DNA of 64,000 bases, taken from NCBI GenBank assembly GCA_038234715.1, contig JBBQTD010000011.1:1-64000 (forward strand), written 5' to 3'. Position 1 is the stretch's first letter; each line of letters opens with the position of its first letter. The notes under the pieces are model-generated. The model saw only the letters and a program-made list of their open reading frames with translations. It was not told where the DNA came from and searched no databases. Origin of the DNA: SZAS-103 sp038234715 (GTDB lineage Bacteria; Pseudomonadota; Gammaproteobacteria; Xanthomonadales; Xanthomonadaceae). This document shows, one piece after another, positions 17,907 to 26,880 of the stretch. The translations under genes were made by a program, and so were the position numbers.

Positions 17907-18323
17907 CTACCCGGGCGCTTGCTGCGGCGCATCGCTGGATACTGCATGGACCGCGGAGTCGGGATGCGAAGCCAGCGACCGGATCACCGCTGACAACAGC
18001 GCGAACATGCGCTCGACCTGCTTGGGATCGGGGGCGCGCATCGAAGCGAAGTGCGCATCGATCATCTGAGCCAGGGTCAACAGGTGCTGGCGAATGTCGA
18101 TCAGGTCGAAGTGAGCGCTTGCATCGGCCACGCGTCGCACATCGCCGCTGAGCACCGCCATGCCGCGCGGATCCCATCCTTCGAAACGATAACGCAGGAT
18201 GCGCTTTTCGAATGCGGCGATGCGCTTCGGCAGATAGCGCAGGAATGCGTGCTGGTTTTCGTCTTGCTGGGCCTCGAAGCCCGTCGTCTCGGTCACGTTG
18301 TCTTCCTCGATTGCATTGTCCAC
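17907..18323 (-). CDS. Hypothetical N-terminal partner of the response regulator
   Basis: A 138-residue helical protein from a GTG at 18323 with AAGGA seven bases upstream. It contains HAFLRYLPKRIAAFEKRIL and further helices resembling an Hpt-like or dimerisation module at the front of Xanthomonas-type signalling proteins, and ends in a Gln/Pro-rich linker. It stops at TAG (17907-17909). The same frame then stays open for 20 codons into the response regulator. Either these are two genes, or one gene split by a C-to-T change turning CAG into TAG. Confidence 0.55.
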   Translation of the reverse strand: MDNAIEEDNVTETTGFEAQQDENQHAFLRYLPKRIAAFEKRILRYRFEGWDPRGMAVLSGDVRRVADASAHFDLIDIRQHLLTLAQMIDAHFASMRAPDPKQVERMFALLSAVIRSLASHPDSAVHAVSSDAPQQAPG

Positions 18324-18655
18324 TGACCATCCTTTGCTTGACCGGATCGGAGACCTGGTCGACGCGAGCCTCCCAATGCCGGACCCAAAGCCAATCCCCG
18401 AATGTAGCAAGCCCGGGTGTAGGTAGCGCTACACAATGGCGGTGCCGGCTTTCCGCCCTGCTGATGCTGGTCCTGGGGCAACTGCTCCATGCGCTTGTGG
18501 CATGGGCGTATTCCTTGAGGCGGCCGGCGGGGAACGGTGCGCATCCAGGATAGTCATTGAGTAGCCAGGATCTGCAGAGTCGCCAACGAAGCACGCAATC
18601 GCAGCGGCGGGCATTGTCGCCCGTGCCGCCCCTTGCCCTTTTCTCGGTTCGAGGA
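18324..18655. other. Intergenic region without recognised gene
   Basis: A 332-base gap. The only structure seen is a short inverted repeat (GTGTAG, six bases, CTACAC) near 18418-18435. The end next to 18323 must hold the promoter of the signalling gene pair. Confidence 0.4.
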
Positions 18656-19189
18656 TCAGTGCATTCCTCGCGGCTCGACGTATGCGCCGAACACGTAATC
18701 CTTTCTGCCACGCGCACGATGACAACTGATGCATCCTTCGTAACTTGCCGACGCGCCTGCCGAAGGATAGTAAAGGAACTCCCACCCACCGCTGCCCGAG
18801 AATTCACCCTTACGGTGCTTCACCATGAATGCGACGCCTTCCGGATGTGCGGCATCGGCCGAAATGCGCTTCTCCTTGGCGATGATTGCGCCCACCGGGA
18901 AAGTCGCGACAGACGTGTTCGCGAGCGCGGCATCGGCGGCGGCATTGGCGTAGACCATCACCCAGCGATTCGCATGCGGGCCGTGGTCCGGCGCCTTCGG
19001 AAGGGTGGGCGCCATGGCGGCGCATAGTTGTGCGAGCTGGAACGGAATCGGCTTAGGCGTAGAGGTCAGCGCCTTCCACGAGCGGTAGTCGGAGAGATGC
19101 GACGGAATTGGGTCGTCTCCGGACCACGCAGATACGCCGGCCAACAGGCCTGCGCCTGCAATCAATGCGAGCCACCATTGCGTGCGCAT
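18656..19189 (-). CDS. Exported cytochrome P460-like c-type haem protein
   Basis: A 177-residue protein beginning MRTQWWLALIAGAGLLAGVSA, a signal peptide. The single haem-binding motif is CISCH in YEGCISCHRARGRKDYVFGAY, placed near the C-terminus as in cytochrome P460 and c'-beta proteins. The P460-fold core, with HANRWVMVYAN and EGVAFMVKH, is present. Relatives bind or oxidise small nitrogen compounds (hydroxylamine, NO), but many are uncharacterised. It acts in the periplasm. An exported peroxiredoxin gene lies just upstream in the same direction. Confidence 0.75.
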   Translation of the reverse strand: MRTQWWLALIAGAGLLAGVSAWSGDDPIPSHLSDYRSWKALTSTPKPIPFQLAQLCAAMAPTLPKAPDHGPHANRWVMVYANAAADAALANTSVATFPVGAIIAKEKRISADAAHPEGVAFMVKHRKGEFSGSGGWEFLYYPSAGASASYEGCISCHRARGRKDYVFGAYVEPRGMH

Positions 19190-19266
19190 ATGCCACCCCA
19201 TGCGGGCCCAACGAAAGTGTCACCGGTGCCGCCCGACTTTCTGACCATGCAACTGTCGAAGCGGAT

Positions 19267-19812
19267 CTATTTCTTCAGCGCCTTCACCGCGGCAAGCGTC
19301 TCATCAACGTGCTTGTTCGGATTGAGGTCCGCATACACGTGCACGATCGATCCCGCTGGCGAGATGACGTAGGAGGTGCGGTTGGACCATTCGGGCTTCG
19401 GTGCGAGGATCGCGTCGTATTGTTTGGCGATCTTCGCGCCGGTGTCGGCGGCAACTGGAAACTTGCCGCCACAGTGTTCGGTTTCCTTCGAGAAGTCGGC
19501 GAGCTGGTCGACGTTGCCGGCGGTGACGCCGATCACGGTGGCGTTCTGCGCCTTGAATTTGCCCATGGCCTGCGAAAACAAATGGGCTTCCAGGTTGCAT
19601 CCCGATGTATGTGCGGCGGGAAAGAAGTAGACCACCACCGGCCCCTTCTTGAGTGCATCGGCAAGGTTGAATGTAAAAGGCTGCCCGGCGAGATAGGCCG
19701 GCGCACTGAAATCAGGTGCCTTTGCGCCGACGTTCAACGCGGCGATTGACGGCGAAGCGAGCGTCACGCCGCAGGCGATGGCGACGGCGGCGAACTTGAG
19801 CAAGTTGGTCAT
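19267..19812 (-). CDS. Exported peroxiredoxin (AhpC/TSA family)
   Basis: A 181-residue protein starting MTNLLKFAAVAIACG at 19812, with AGGAG at ideal spacing and a signal peptide ending near SPSIAA. The peroxidatic cysteine is in FFPAAHTSGCNLEAHLF (family consensus TPGCT, here TSGCN), and a candidate resolving cysteine is in EHCGGKFPV. It should reduce peroxides in the periplasm with a thiol donor. Peroxiredoxins are usually cytoplasmic, so the signal peptide is notable. The P460 gene lies 77 bases downstream, suggesting a joint stress role. Confidence 0.82.
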   Translation of the reverse strand: MTNLLKFAAVAIACGVTLASPSIAALNVGAKAPDFSAPAYLAGQPFTFNLADALKKGPVVVYFFPAAHTSGCNLEAHLFSQAMGKFKAQNATVIGVTAGNVDQLADFSKETEHCGGKFPVAADTGAKIAKQYDAILAPKPEWSNRTSYVISPAGSIVHVYADLNPNKHVDETLAAVKALKK

Positions 19813-20040
19813 GGCTCTCTCCTGGAGGACTGATGCCTTATACACCTGTTGCAAGGTTGCTTGTTCTTCAGGGCGACATTAGCCGGTGAGCCCGGCTGGG
19901 GTGCCAGCATGGACGCGTCGGCTGGCATCAGATTCGGATGCGTTGTTCCACGCGACGCCACTCTGGTCCGCCAGCACACGCGCGTCGCCAGCATGGATGC
20001 TCGCATTCGCGACCGCGACCGAAATACGGGGCGACTTCGC

Positions 20041-22344
20041 ATGCCGGTTCAGCAATGCTGTGCTAGAAATTGCTTATCCGATCAATCAGCCTGGCTTGTG
20101 GCCGACTCCGACAACCTTGTTCCCGCGGATCCCCGGGCGCGCCCGGCGCTGGACGCGCGCGTCCAGCTTGAGCTATTGGGTGGCCTTGCGGAAGCTGGGA
20201 CGCCCCGCGACGTTGCGGCGATCATCGTGCGGCTTGCGTTGGACCATCACCAGTGCACATCGGCCTGCGTGCTCTGGGCGCTGGACGAGGAGGGCGTTCC
20301 TGAAATCGAGCCCGCACAGCAGCTGGCTCCCGCCGAACTGGAACTGGCGCGTTCGGCGGCGGCCGAAGTGGGTCCTGTGGCGTCGGCGCACGCTGACGTT
20401 GTCGCTGTCCGGTTGTTCGAGCAAGGTGCGGCCATTGTCTTGTTGAGGGCCGCATCGACGACGGTTGCCCTGCACCTGGCCGCGACAATGCGGGCGCAAC
20501 TGCGCGTCGCTGGTCGGCATCTGTGCCGCGCTCTGGAATCGACAAGGCTGAAGGATTCGATGCAGCGACTGGAGCGTTCCGAGAGCTTGCAGCGCGCGCT
20601 GTTCTCGATCTCCGACCTTGCCGGTTCCGATCGCGACATGTCCGAGGTATTGCGCGGCGTCCAGGCGATCATCGGGACGCTGATGTATGCGGAGAATTTC
20701 TTCATTGTGCTGCACAACGCCGAGCGTGACACGCTCCGATTCCTCTATTTCGCAGACGTTGAGGATTTGCGGCCGCGCGATCCGATGCTGGAAATCCCGA
20801 TGAGTTCGCGTGAACATTCCCTCACCTGGTACCTGATCCGCGACGGCAAACCGCTGATGGGAAACACCGCGCAACTGCGCACCCAGGTTTCCGGGCCGCT
20901 GATTGTCATCGGCCCGGACGGGTACGACTGGCTCGGAGTGCCGATGCTGTCCGAAGGGCGGGCGCAAGGTGCGGTCGTTGTGCAGAGCTACCAGGAAGGA
21001 ATCGGATATTCGTCCGACGACCGGGCGCTGCTGGAATTCGTCGGTAACCACATCCTGATCGCGCTCGAACGCAGGCAAGGCAAGGAGGACCTGGAGCAGC
21101 GCGTACGCCTGCGGACGATCGAACTGCAGCAGGAAATCGTCGAACGCCAGCGCGGCGAGCGCCTGCAGGCGGCACTGTTCCAGATCGCCCAGCTGGCCAC
21201 GGTCGATATCAGCCAGACCGAGTTCTACCGGCGTGTCCACGCGGTGGTCGGCAAGCTGATCAACGCAGAGAATTTTTATATCGGACTGATCTCCGACGAT
21301 GGCGCATCGCTGGAGTTCGCCTATCTGGTCGACGCGACGGAACAGGATATTCCTTCGCGACCGCTGGGTTCCGGATTGAGCGAGTACGTCCTGCTCCATG
21401 GCGGAATCCTGCTGCGGCGAGTGGACATCATCGACATGATCCGGCAAGGCGCGATCCGGCAACAGACTTCAGGCATGCCGGCGGCGTGCTGGCTTGGCGT
21501 ACCGTTGTTCGTCGACGAGGAAACCATCGGGCTGGTCGTGGTGCAGAGCTACGACGAGACCGTTGTCTACGGTCCTGCCGACCAGGAACTTCTCGGCTTC
21601 GTGGCCACGCAGATTGCATACAGCCTGCATCGGCGCCGCTCCGCCGAGGCCCTGCAGCGCGCTTATTCCGAACTCGAACGACGCGTGCAGGAACGCACGC
21701 AGGAGTTGAGCATGGAGATCGTCGAGCGCGAGCGCATCCAGCACCAGCTGACGCACCAGGTCATGCACGACGCATTGACCGGGCTGCCGAACCGAGGCTA
21801 CCTGAGGGATCGACTGAGCCGGGCTCTGGCGCGCTTCAAGCGCGAACCACAGCGTCACTGCGCACTGCTGTATATGGACATCGACCGCTTCAAGGTCATC
21901 AATGACAGCCTGGGCCACCTGGCAGGGGACGATGTCCTCAAGGAGGTCGCGCGACGATTGCTGACTTGCGTTCGCGAACCGGATGTCGTCGCGCGCTTGT
22001 CCGGCGACGAGTTTGCGATCCTGCTGGAAGATGTGCCGATCCCGGCAGCCGCGGTGCGAGTGGCGCAGCGGGTTCTAGCTGCGCTCGGTGCGCCTTTGCT
22101 TCTCGCTGGAACGGAACTGGCGCCGTCGGCAAGTATCGGTATTGCCTTCAGCGATGCCGGCTACCACATGGCCGACGACGTCTTGCGCGATGCCGATGCG
22201 GCAATGTATCGCGCCAAGAAGCTCGGTCGCGGGCGCTTCGAGCTTTTCGACGAATCGCTGCAGCAAGCCGCCGGCGACGTGCTGGTGCTGGAGGGCGAGC
22301 TGCGGACGGCGCTGCAACACGATCAGTTCGAGCCATATTTCTAG
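20041..22344 (+). CDS. GAF-GAF-GGDEF signalling protein, cut by TAG before its EAL domain
   Basis: Two GAF-type sensor domains (about residues 140-335 and 380-535 from the ATG at 20041) precede a coiled region and a GGDEF diguanylate cyclase domain. The domain begins HDALTGLPNRGYLRDRL, has the signature SGDEF (ARLSGDEFAILLED), and an RxxD inhibitory site (REPD) five residues before it. It should make cyclic-di-GMP. The frame ends at TAG (22342-22344) after FEPYF, where relatives read FEPYFQP and continue into EAL. The start is uncertain; the frame is open from 19849. Confidence 0.8.
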   Translation: MPVQQCCARNCLSDQSAWLVADSDNLVPADPRARPALDARVQLELLGGLAEAGTPRDVAAIIVRLALDHHQCTSACVLWALDEEGVPEIEPAQQLAPAELELARSAAAEVGPVASAHADVVAVRLFEQGAAIVLLRAASTTVALHLAATMRAQLRVAGRHLCRALESTRLKDSMQRLERSESLQRALFSISDLAGSDRDMSEVLRGVQAIIGTLMYAENFFIVLHNAERDTLRFLYFADVEDLRPRDPMLEIPMSSREHSLTWYLIRDGKPLMGNTAQLRTQVSGPLIVIGPDGYDWLGVPMLSEGRAQGAVVVQSYQEGIGYSSDDRALLEFVGNHILIALERRQGKEDLEQRVRLRTIELQQEIVERQRGERLQAALFQIAQLATVDISQTEFYRRVHAVVGKLINAENFYIGLISDDGASLEFAYLVDATEQDIPSRPLGSGLSEYVLLHGGILLRRVDIIDMIRQGAIRQQTSGMPAACWLGVPLFVDEETIGLVVVQSYDETVVYGPADQELLGFVATQIAYSLHRRRSAEALQRAYSELERRVQERTQELSMEIVERERIQHQLTHQVMHDALTGLPNRGYLRDRLSRALARFKREPQRHCALLYMDIDRFKVINDSLGHLAGDDVLKEVARRLLTCVREPDVVARLSGDEFAILLEDVPIPAAAVRVAQRVLAALGAPLLLAGTELAPSASIGIAFSDAGYHMADDVLRDADAAMYRAKKLGRGRFELFDESLQQAAGDVLVLEGELRTALQHDQFEPYF

Positions 22345-22350
22345 CCGATC

Positions 22351-23025
22351 ATGCACCTCGATGGCGGTGAGACAGTCGGATACGAGGCGCTGATTCGCTG
22401 GAACCATCCTTCCCGTGGCACGCTGGGCCCCGGACATTTCCTGAAGGTCGCCGAAGAGAACGGCAGCATGGAAGCCATCGACTGGCGCATGTTCGAGCTC
22501 AGTTGCGCACTTGCTGCCCGGCTTGGCGAGACCAACGCATACCTCGCCATCAACGTCTCGCCGCGCCATTTTCGCCGCGCCGAATTCGCCGACCAGTTGC
22601 TTGCGTTGCTTGAGCGCACCGGCCTGCCGCCGCAGCGCCTGATTGTCGAACTCACCGAGGGATCGCTGATCGACCATCCCGAGCGGGTTCGCGCCGCCCT
22701 CGAACAGCTTCGCGATGCAGGCATCGGCGCCGCCCTGGACGATTTCGGCACCGGCTATTCCTCGCTCAGCTACCTGCATACATTTCCGCTGCGCATATTG
22801 AAGATCGACCGCACGTTTGTCTCCGAACTCGGCAAGGAGGGGAAGAACAGCAGCGCATCGGTCGTGGCGGCCGTGCTCGCACTGGCCCGGGCACTGGACA
22901 TGAGCGTGGTCGCCGAAGGCATCGAGACCGAGGAACAGCGTCGCGCGCTGATGGAAATGGGATGCGACCTGGGCCAGGGATACCTGCTGGGGCGGCCGGC
23001 GCCGGTCGGCCACTGGGCCGCATAG
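22351..23025 (+). CDS. EAL phosphodiesterase domain, downstream part of the interrupted gene
   Basis: These 224 residues are the EAL domain belonging to the preceding GGDEF gene, in the same frame and separated only by TAG and one codon. Motifs for cyclic-di-GMP hydrolysis are intact: YEALIRW, an NVSPRHF segment, DDFGTGYSSLSYL, IDRTFV, and QGYLLGRP. No convincing ribosome site precedes the ATG at 22351. The domain may therefore be untranslated, made by readthrough, or the TAG may be a recent or sequencing change (C to T at 22342). Confidence 0.75.
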   Translation: MHLDGGETVGYEALIRWNHPSRGTLGPGHFLKVAEENGSMEAIDWRMFELSCALAARLGETNAYLAINVSPRHFRRAEFADQLLALLERTGLPPQRLIVELTEGSLIDHPERVRAALEQLRDAGIGAALDDFGTGYSSLSYLHTFPLRILKIDRTFVSELGKEGKNSSASVVAAVLALARALDMSVVAEGIETEEQRRALMEMGCDLGQGYLLGRPAPVGHWAA

Positions 23026-23089
23026 TCAGGTCCATGCGGGCCTGATTTGCAATGCGCCCGGCACCGTCGTCCGGGCCCTTTTCAGTTCT

Positions 23090-23704
23090 TCATTCTTCGC
23101 CGGGGCACTTCGTGGACAGGCCGTCCAGGTGTTCAAGCTTGTGCTCGAAGGTCGCATGGGCGCCAGTCGGCGTTCGGGTGATCCGAATCACATCGATGCC
23201 GTCGAAATCGCCATAGGCCCAATCGGGTACTTGCGCAGGGTCTCCGCCGTTTTCCTTCATCAGTGCCTGCGCGACATGCACGATCTGCCGGTGTTCCCAC
23301 GCAACCACCACGAGTGCATTGCGGTAGGCGGCCCGCTCGAGTGCGGCGGTGAGTCCCTTGTCGTCCTCTTGACCGAATTGTGCGTTGACGGGCAGTTCGA
23401 AGCGGATGGCCGTAGGCTCGATTGTCGCGAGCGGCCTGACGTAGTCGTACGACTTGAGGTGATCGGGTTTGGAATGCGCAGGATCAGGCGCGAAAATGAA
23501 GTCGGGCTTGCCGAACAGTGCAAGGATGACCTTCGGCAACGCAAGCGCACGATTCAACCCCTGACACGTGAGCTGCCCGAGCCCGCCGTCGGGTTTTTCG
23601 CCATGCCGCACGAACACGATGGTCTCGACCTCTGGACTTTCCGCGGCTTGCACGGCCATGGCCGAACCCAGCAGTGCAGCAGCCAGCAACAGGATTGCAC
23701 GCAT
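23090..23704 (-). CDS. Exported histidine phosphatase family protein
   Basis: A 204-residue protein from the ATG at 23704, with a signal peptide (MRAILLLAAALLGSAMAVQA). The phosphohistidine motif is FVRHGEKPDGG near residue 32, and the second catalytic histidine is probably in VVAWEHRQIVHV near residue 140. This places it in the phosphoglycerate mutase/acid phosphatase superfamily, in an exported branch of unknown substrate. It is convergent with the EAL domain frame. No operon partner is evident. Confidence 0.8.
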   Translation of the reverse strand: MRAILLLAAALLGSAMAVQAAESPEVETIVFVRHGEKPDGGLGQLTCQGLNRALALPKVILALFGKPDFIFAPDPAHSKPDHLKSYDYVRPLATIEPTAIRFELPVNAQFGQEDDKGLTAALERAAYRNALVVVAWEHRQIVHVAQALMKENGGDPAQVPDWAYGDFDGIDVIRITRTPTGAHATFEHKLEHLDGLSTKCPGEE

Positions 23705-23779
23705 GGGCTCGGGCCGGAATCTTACCAGGGATGACCGAACCACCTCATCGCCCTTGGATGCGGAAAGTGGATCGGGCTT

Positions 23780-24088
23780 TCATTGGAAAATGCCGAGCAC
23801 TTCCCATTTGCCGGCTCCGCCGCTGAAGCCGTACGCCGAATTGCCGTTGTCGAGCGTGTAGCAGGTGTCGAAGACGAGCTTCTTGCAAAACGCCAGTTCG
23901 TCCTTGCCTGCCGGGTCCATGATGTGCACGCCATCCGCCAGCTGGGTCCAGACTCCAGCCTGCGGCCCGAGCCAGCCTTCGCCCGGCGACCGCCATTTGT
24001 TGTTGGCCGCATTGAGGTAAAGGATTTCCGGATCATTCTCGCCCGCCTTGATCAACCGCAGCGAAACGCTTTGATTTGGCACGTTCAT
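23780..24088 (-). CDS. Small hypothetical protein
   Basis: A 102-residue protein from the ATG at 24088; the GTG two codons later (24082) has better spacing to GGAG and may be the true start. It has no signal peptide or membrane segment. It is rich in Asn, Gly and Trp and has two cysteines in FCKKLVFDTCYTLDNG, which could form a disulfide. The frame is open up to 24313 without a good start. No family was recognised. Confidence 0.45.
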   Translation of the reverse strand: MNVPNQSVSLRLIKAGENDPEILYLNAANNKWRSPGEGWLGPQAGVWTQLADGVHIMDPAGKDELAFCKKLVFDTCYTLDNGNSAYGFSGGAGKWEVLGIFQ

Positions 24089-24333
24089 TCTCCGTGGCGG
24101 GCGGGTGATGCGGGTCGGCTCTTGCAAGGCATGGCGAGTGGAAACCAAGTCCCGGCCGCCACCAGCGTAGCGACAGATGATCGGGGCCGCAATCTGCTGC
24201 TGCATTGGACCATCCCAGGCAGGGAAGCAAGCGCCGACGCTTCTTGCCCAATCCGCAGTTCCCGGGCCGAGTTGCCCTTGATCCCGTCGGACCCATGGGA
24301 GACTCTTGGGCATCCGGGACCAGGGCGCAAACG

Positions 24334-24906
24334 ATGCTGGGCGTTGTTGTCCTATCGCTGCTTCTGCAGGGTTCCGCGAGTGTTTCCGGCCTCGCGATCA
24401 CGGTCGAGGACCGCGTGGAGGTGTATCCCATCCGCGGGGCCACGGCGAACGCACTGTGGGAGCAGATGCATCTTTCAGGTCCCCTGGACGGGACAGAAGG
24501 AAAGCGGTTCGCGGGCAAGACCCGGTGGCATGTTGCCTGGCACTACTGGTTCCGAAGCGATGGGCGAAGCTGCCGCATCGACCGTTCCGACGTGGCCTTC
24601 TCCAACGTCACCACACTGCCGGAGTGGAGCGATCCGGTGCACGGCGCGCCAGGGCTGCAGGCGGAGTGGAAGTCCTTCATCGCCCGGTTGAGGGAACACG
24701 AGGCGGGCCATCGATCGAACGGAATGCGTGCCGCAGTCGCCGTGCGCAGGATCGTCGACATCGCCATGCCTACGGCGGATTGCCAGACGCTTGGAAACAC
24801 CATCGATGCATCCGCGCGCGCGGTGCTTGCGCGCGCCAATCGTGCGGACATCGACTACGACACGGCGACGCGACACGGCCAGACGCAGGGAGCAGTGCTT
24901 CCCTGA
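24334..24906 (+). CDS. Exported DUF922 putative zinc peptidase
   Basis: A 190-residue protein. The ATG at 24334 opens a signal peptide (MLGVVVLSLLLQGSASVSG) and has AGGG upstream; an ATG at 24295 is an alternative. The HExxH zinc signature is in LREHEAGHRSNG near residue 130, as in DUF922 proteins, which are predicted secreted zinc proteases. The N-terminal half has the family pattern YPIRGATANALWEQM. The substrate is unknown. Confidence 0.75.
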   Translation: MLGVVVLSLLLQGSASVSGLAITVEDRVEVYPIRGATANALWEQMHLSGPLDGTEGKRFAGKTRWHVAWHYWFRSDGRSCRIDRSDVAFSNVTTLPEWSDPVHGAPGLQAEWKSFIARLREHEAGHRSNGMRAAVAVRRIVDIAMPTADCQTLGNTIDASARAVLARANRADIDYDTATRHGQTQGAVLP

Positions 24907-24944
24907 AGTCTCTATTCAACGATCGCACACGGCGCTCGGCCGCT

Positions 24945-25844
24945 TCATCGTCGCGACTGGAACAGATCCTGCAGCGCCCACGTCAGCGCGACGGGATAGG
25001 CGGTGTAGTGGTATGCGCCGGGTACTTCGCGCGCCAACAACTTGAGGCCGGGGTAGTGGCGTGCCTTCAACCGTCGCACCATTTCGGCCTGGTCGCCGAC
25101 CATGTCTTCGCAAGGAGGCTCGTCAGCGCAGATTCCAGGACGTTCCATGCCACCTACCGCAAAATAAAGGTCGGCCCTCAGGTCGCGGTGCGTCGTCGCG
25201 TACGCCGCTTCGGTGCGATACAGCATGTGTTTGTCGTACCAGATCGACGTGCTGCCGAGGATGTAATGGCGGAACACATCGGGCTCGGTCAGCGCGACCC
25301 ACAACCCGAACAGTGCGCCATAGGACTGCCCGGTCAGCGTGCGTTCGGCTGGGTCGGTGCGCCAGGTGCGATCGACGTAGGGGATCACCTGTTGCTTGAT
25401 GAAGTTGAAATACGCCTGGGCGCCACCCGTCGCGGAATCCATCGTCGCGACCGTCGACGGCGTCATGTCGCGGCGGCGGCTGACCATCGCATCCTCGCCA
25501 TGCGCGTAGCCGATTCCGACCAGGATGAATTCGCGGAAGAAAGTGTGCCGGAATGGCACGCGCGTAACGCCCGACGCAACCTGGAAGGTGTACGGCCCGT
25601 CGTTGAGGTAGACCACCGGATAACGCCTGGTTGCGTTCGCGGGCAGGTCGTAGCCGGGTGGCAATTTGATGTACAGATCGTAGATGCGCTTGGATACCGG
25701 GTCGACGAGTGCATGCACATGGCTGTCTTCCACCTGGAAGGGCAGGTCTGCTGGCGGAGGCGTGGGTGCGGAGGCTGCACTCATGGAAGGCATCGCCAGG
25801 GAGAGGACAAAAGCAACAAAGGAAAGGGTCGCTAATGTGCGCAC
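24945..25844 (-). CDS. Exported alpha/beta hydrolase (IroE-like esterase)
   Basis: A 299-residue protein with a signal peptide (MRTLATLSFVAFVLSLAMPS). The nucleophile serine is in LTGQSYGALFGLW near residue 175. The catalytic histidine is probably in VPGAYHYTAYP near residue 280, with an acidic residue between. The pattern LPPGYD, YPVVYLNDG and ILVGIGYAHG matches esterases of the putative esterase/IroE group, which cleave siderophore or carbohydrate esters. The substrate is not predictable here. Confidence 0.82.
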   Translation of the reverse strand: MRTLATLSFVAFVLSLAMPSMSAASAPTPPPADLPFQVEDSHVHALVDPVSKRIYDLYIKLPPGYDLPANATRRYPVVYLNDGPYTFQVASGVTRVPFRHTFFREFILVGIGYAHGEDAMVSRRRDMTPSTVATMDSATGGAQAYFNFIKQQVIPYVDRTWRTDPAERTLTGQSYGALFGLWVALTEPDVFRHYILGSTSIWYDKHMLYRTEAAYATTHRDLRADLYFAVGGMERPGICADEPPCEDMVGDQAEMVRRLKARHYPGLKLLAREVPGAYHYTAYPVALTWALQDLFQSRR

Positions 25845-26360
25845 GCGGGCATCCGGAAAGGGGGCGGGAGGTGGCGTCGGAGCGGAACCGCGCGATGGCG
25901 ATTGTCATGCGCAATCGCCGCGGCGAACAGTCTTGACACGCTGTTCGAAACAAGGTCGAACCAAATCACGACCGATCCCACGCGTGCATACTGCACCCAG
26001 CTCATGGCGAAGCGTGTCGCCGCGAGGGCATTGAGCTCGACAGCACGAAAAAAAGGCGTGCCGCGCGAGCGTTTTCCGGCGCGCGGTGTTTCCCAGCCCG
26101 CACCAGCGTGTGGGGACGGCGGGTATCCTCTGGCTGCACGCTCCGCGACGGTGCATTCCCATGCCGACCGCACCATGTGCCCAAGCGAACGGGCGAAGCG
26201 CAGCGCGGTCACAAGAGCGCAGGGCCTTGGCGTCGACTACCTGCGCGGCGAGCGTCCTGCAGCGATCGGGCCGAGGCTGGATTTCGAATTCGAACAATCC
26301 GCGGCATAGCAAAAATCAGACAGGCGCCACGAGAGCGACTGCCTGGGATCCGGCCTGCGA
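25845..26360. other. Long intergenic region without recognised gene
   Basis: A 516-base region between two minus-strand genes. It has several open frames, the longest about 130 codons, on both strands, but none has a ribosome site, a recognised domain or a plausible start. TTGACA at 25934-25939 resembles a -35 box on the plus strand without a clear partner. It may hold degraded sequence. Confidence 0.4.
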
Positions 26361-26777
26361 TCAATGGCTGGGCGGGATCGTGATGTCGGTCTTGGTCGGA
26401 TTCGCCACGGTTGCCTTGTCGCCGCTGTGGTCGATGACCGGCGGATCGCCATGGACGTGTGCGTGGTCGACGGCCGGATAGCTCTTCTCCGCATTCGACT
26501 GCTGGTATGCGGCAGTGCCTGCCTCATTGCCGGTAAGCCGTTCGGCAGCTGGGTTGTAAGAACCCGACTGGCTGTCGTGGCTTGGTCGACGGTGTCTTGC
26601 GCGGTGGCGTGGCGCGGTTGACGGCTTCGAACTGTCGGAATTCATCGGCTGCGAACTGGAGGAATCTGCCTGGTCTCTGGCGGCAGGGGCCGGCATGGAC
26701 TGGCTGCTGTCCTGTGCGAACGCAGGCGCTGCGAATGCAAGCGCGATGCTCGCGGCGAAGATCAGATGGCTCTTCAT
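26361..26777 (-). CDS. Small secreted low-complexity protein
   Basis: A 138-residue protein with GGAGG seven bases before the ATG and a clear signal peptide (MKSHLIFAASIALAFAAPAFA). The mature part is rich in Ser, Gln, Pro and Asp, has an arginine/histidine cluster (PRHRARHRRPSH) near residue 60, and lacks cysteine. No domain was recognised; it is probably disordered in the periplasm or outside. The strong ribosome site supports expression. Confidence 0.6.
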   Translation of the reverse strand: MKSHLIFAASIALAFAAPAFAQDSSQSMPAPAARDQADSSSSQPMNSDSSKPSTAPRHRARHRRPSHDSQSGSYNPAAERLTGNEAGTAAYQQSNAEKSYPAVDHAHVHGDPPVIDHSGDKATVANPTKTDITIPPSH

Positions 26778-26880
26778 GGTGCGCCTCCGTGGCGATGTGG
26801 GGAATTCCCTGCGCATGATGCGACGCGAACGATGAATCAAGTCTGCATCGCCTGACCGGCCATCTCCCCCTCAATCAAGG

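Noticed and set aside
20041..23025. Genetic code in which TAG is read as glutamine
   Set aside because: folK, nnr, tsaE and the dehydrogenase at 41270 all end properly with TAG, so TAG is a normal stop here.
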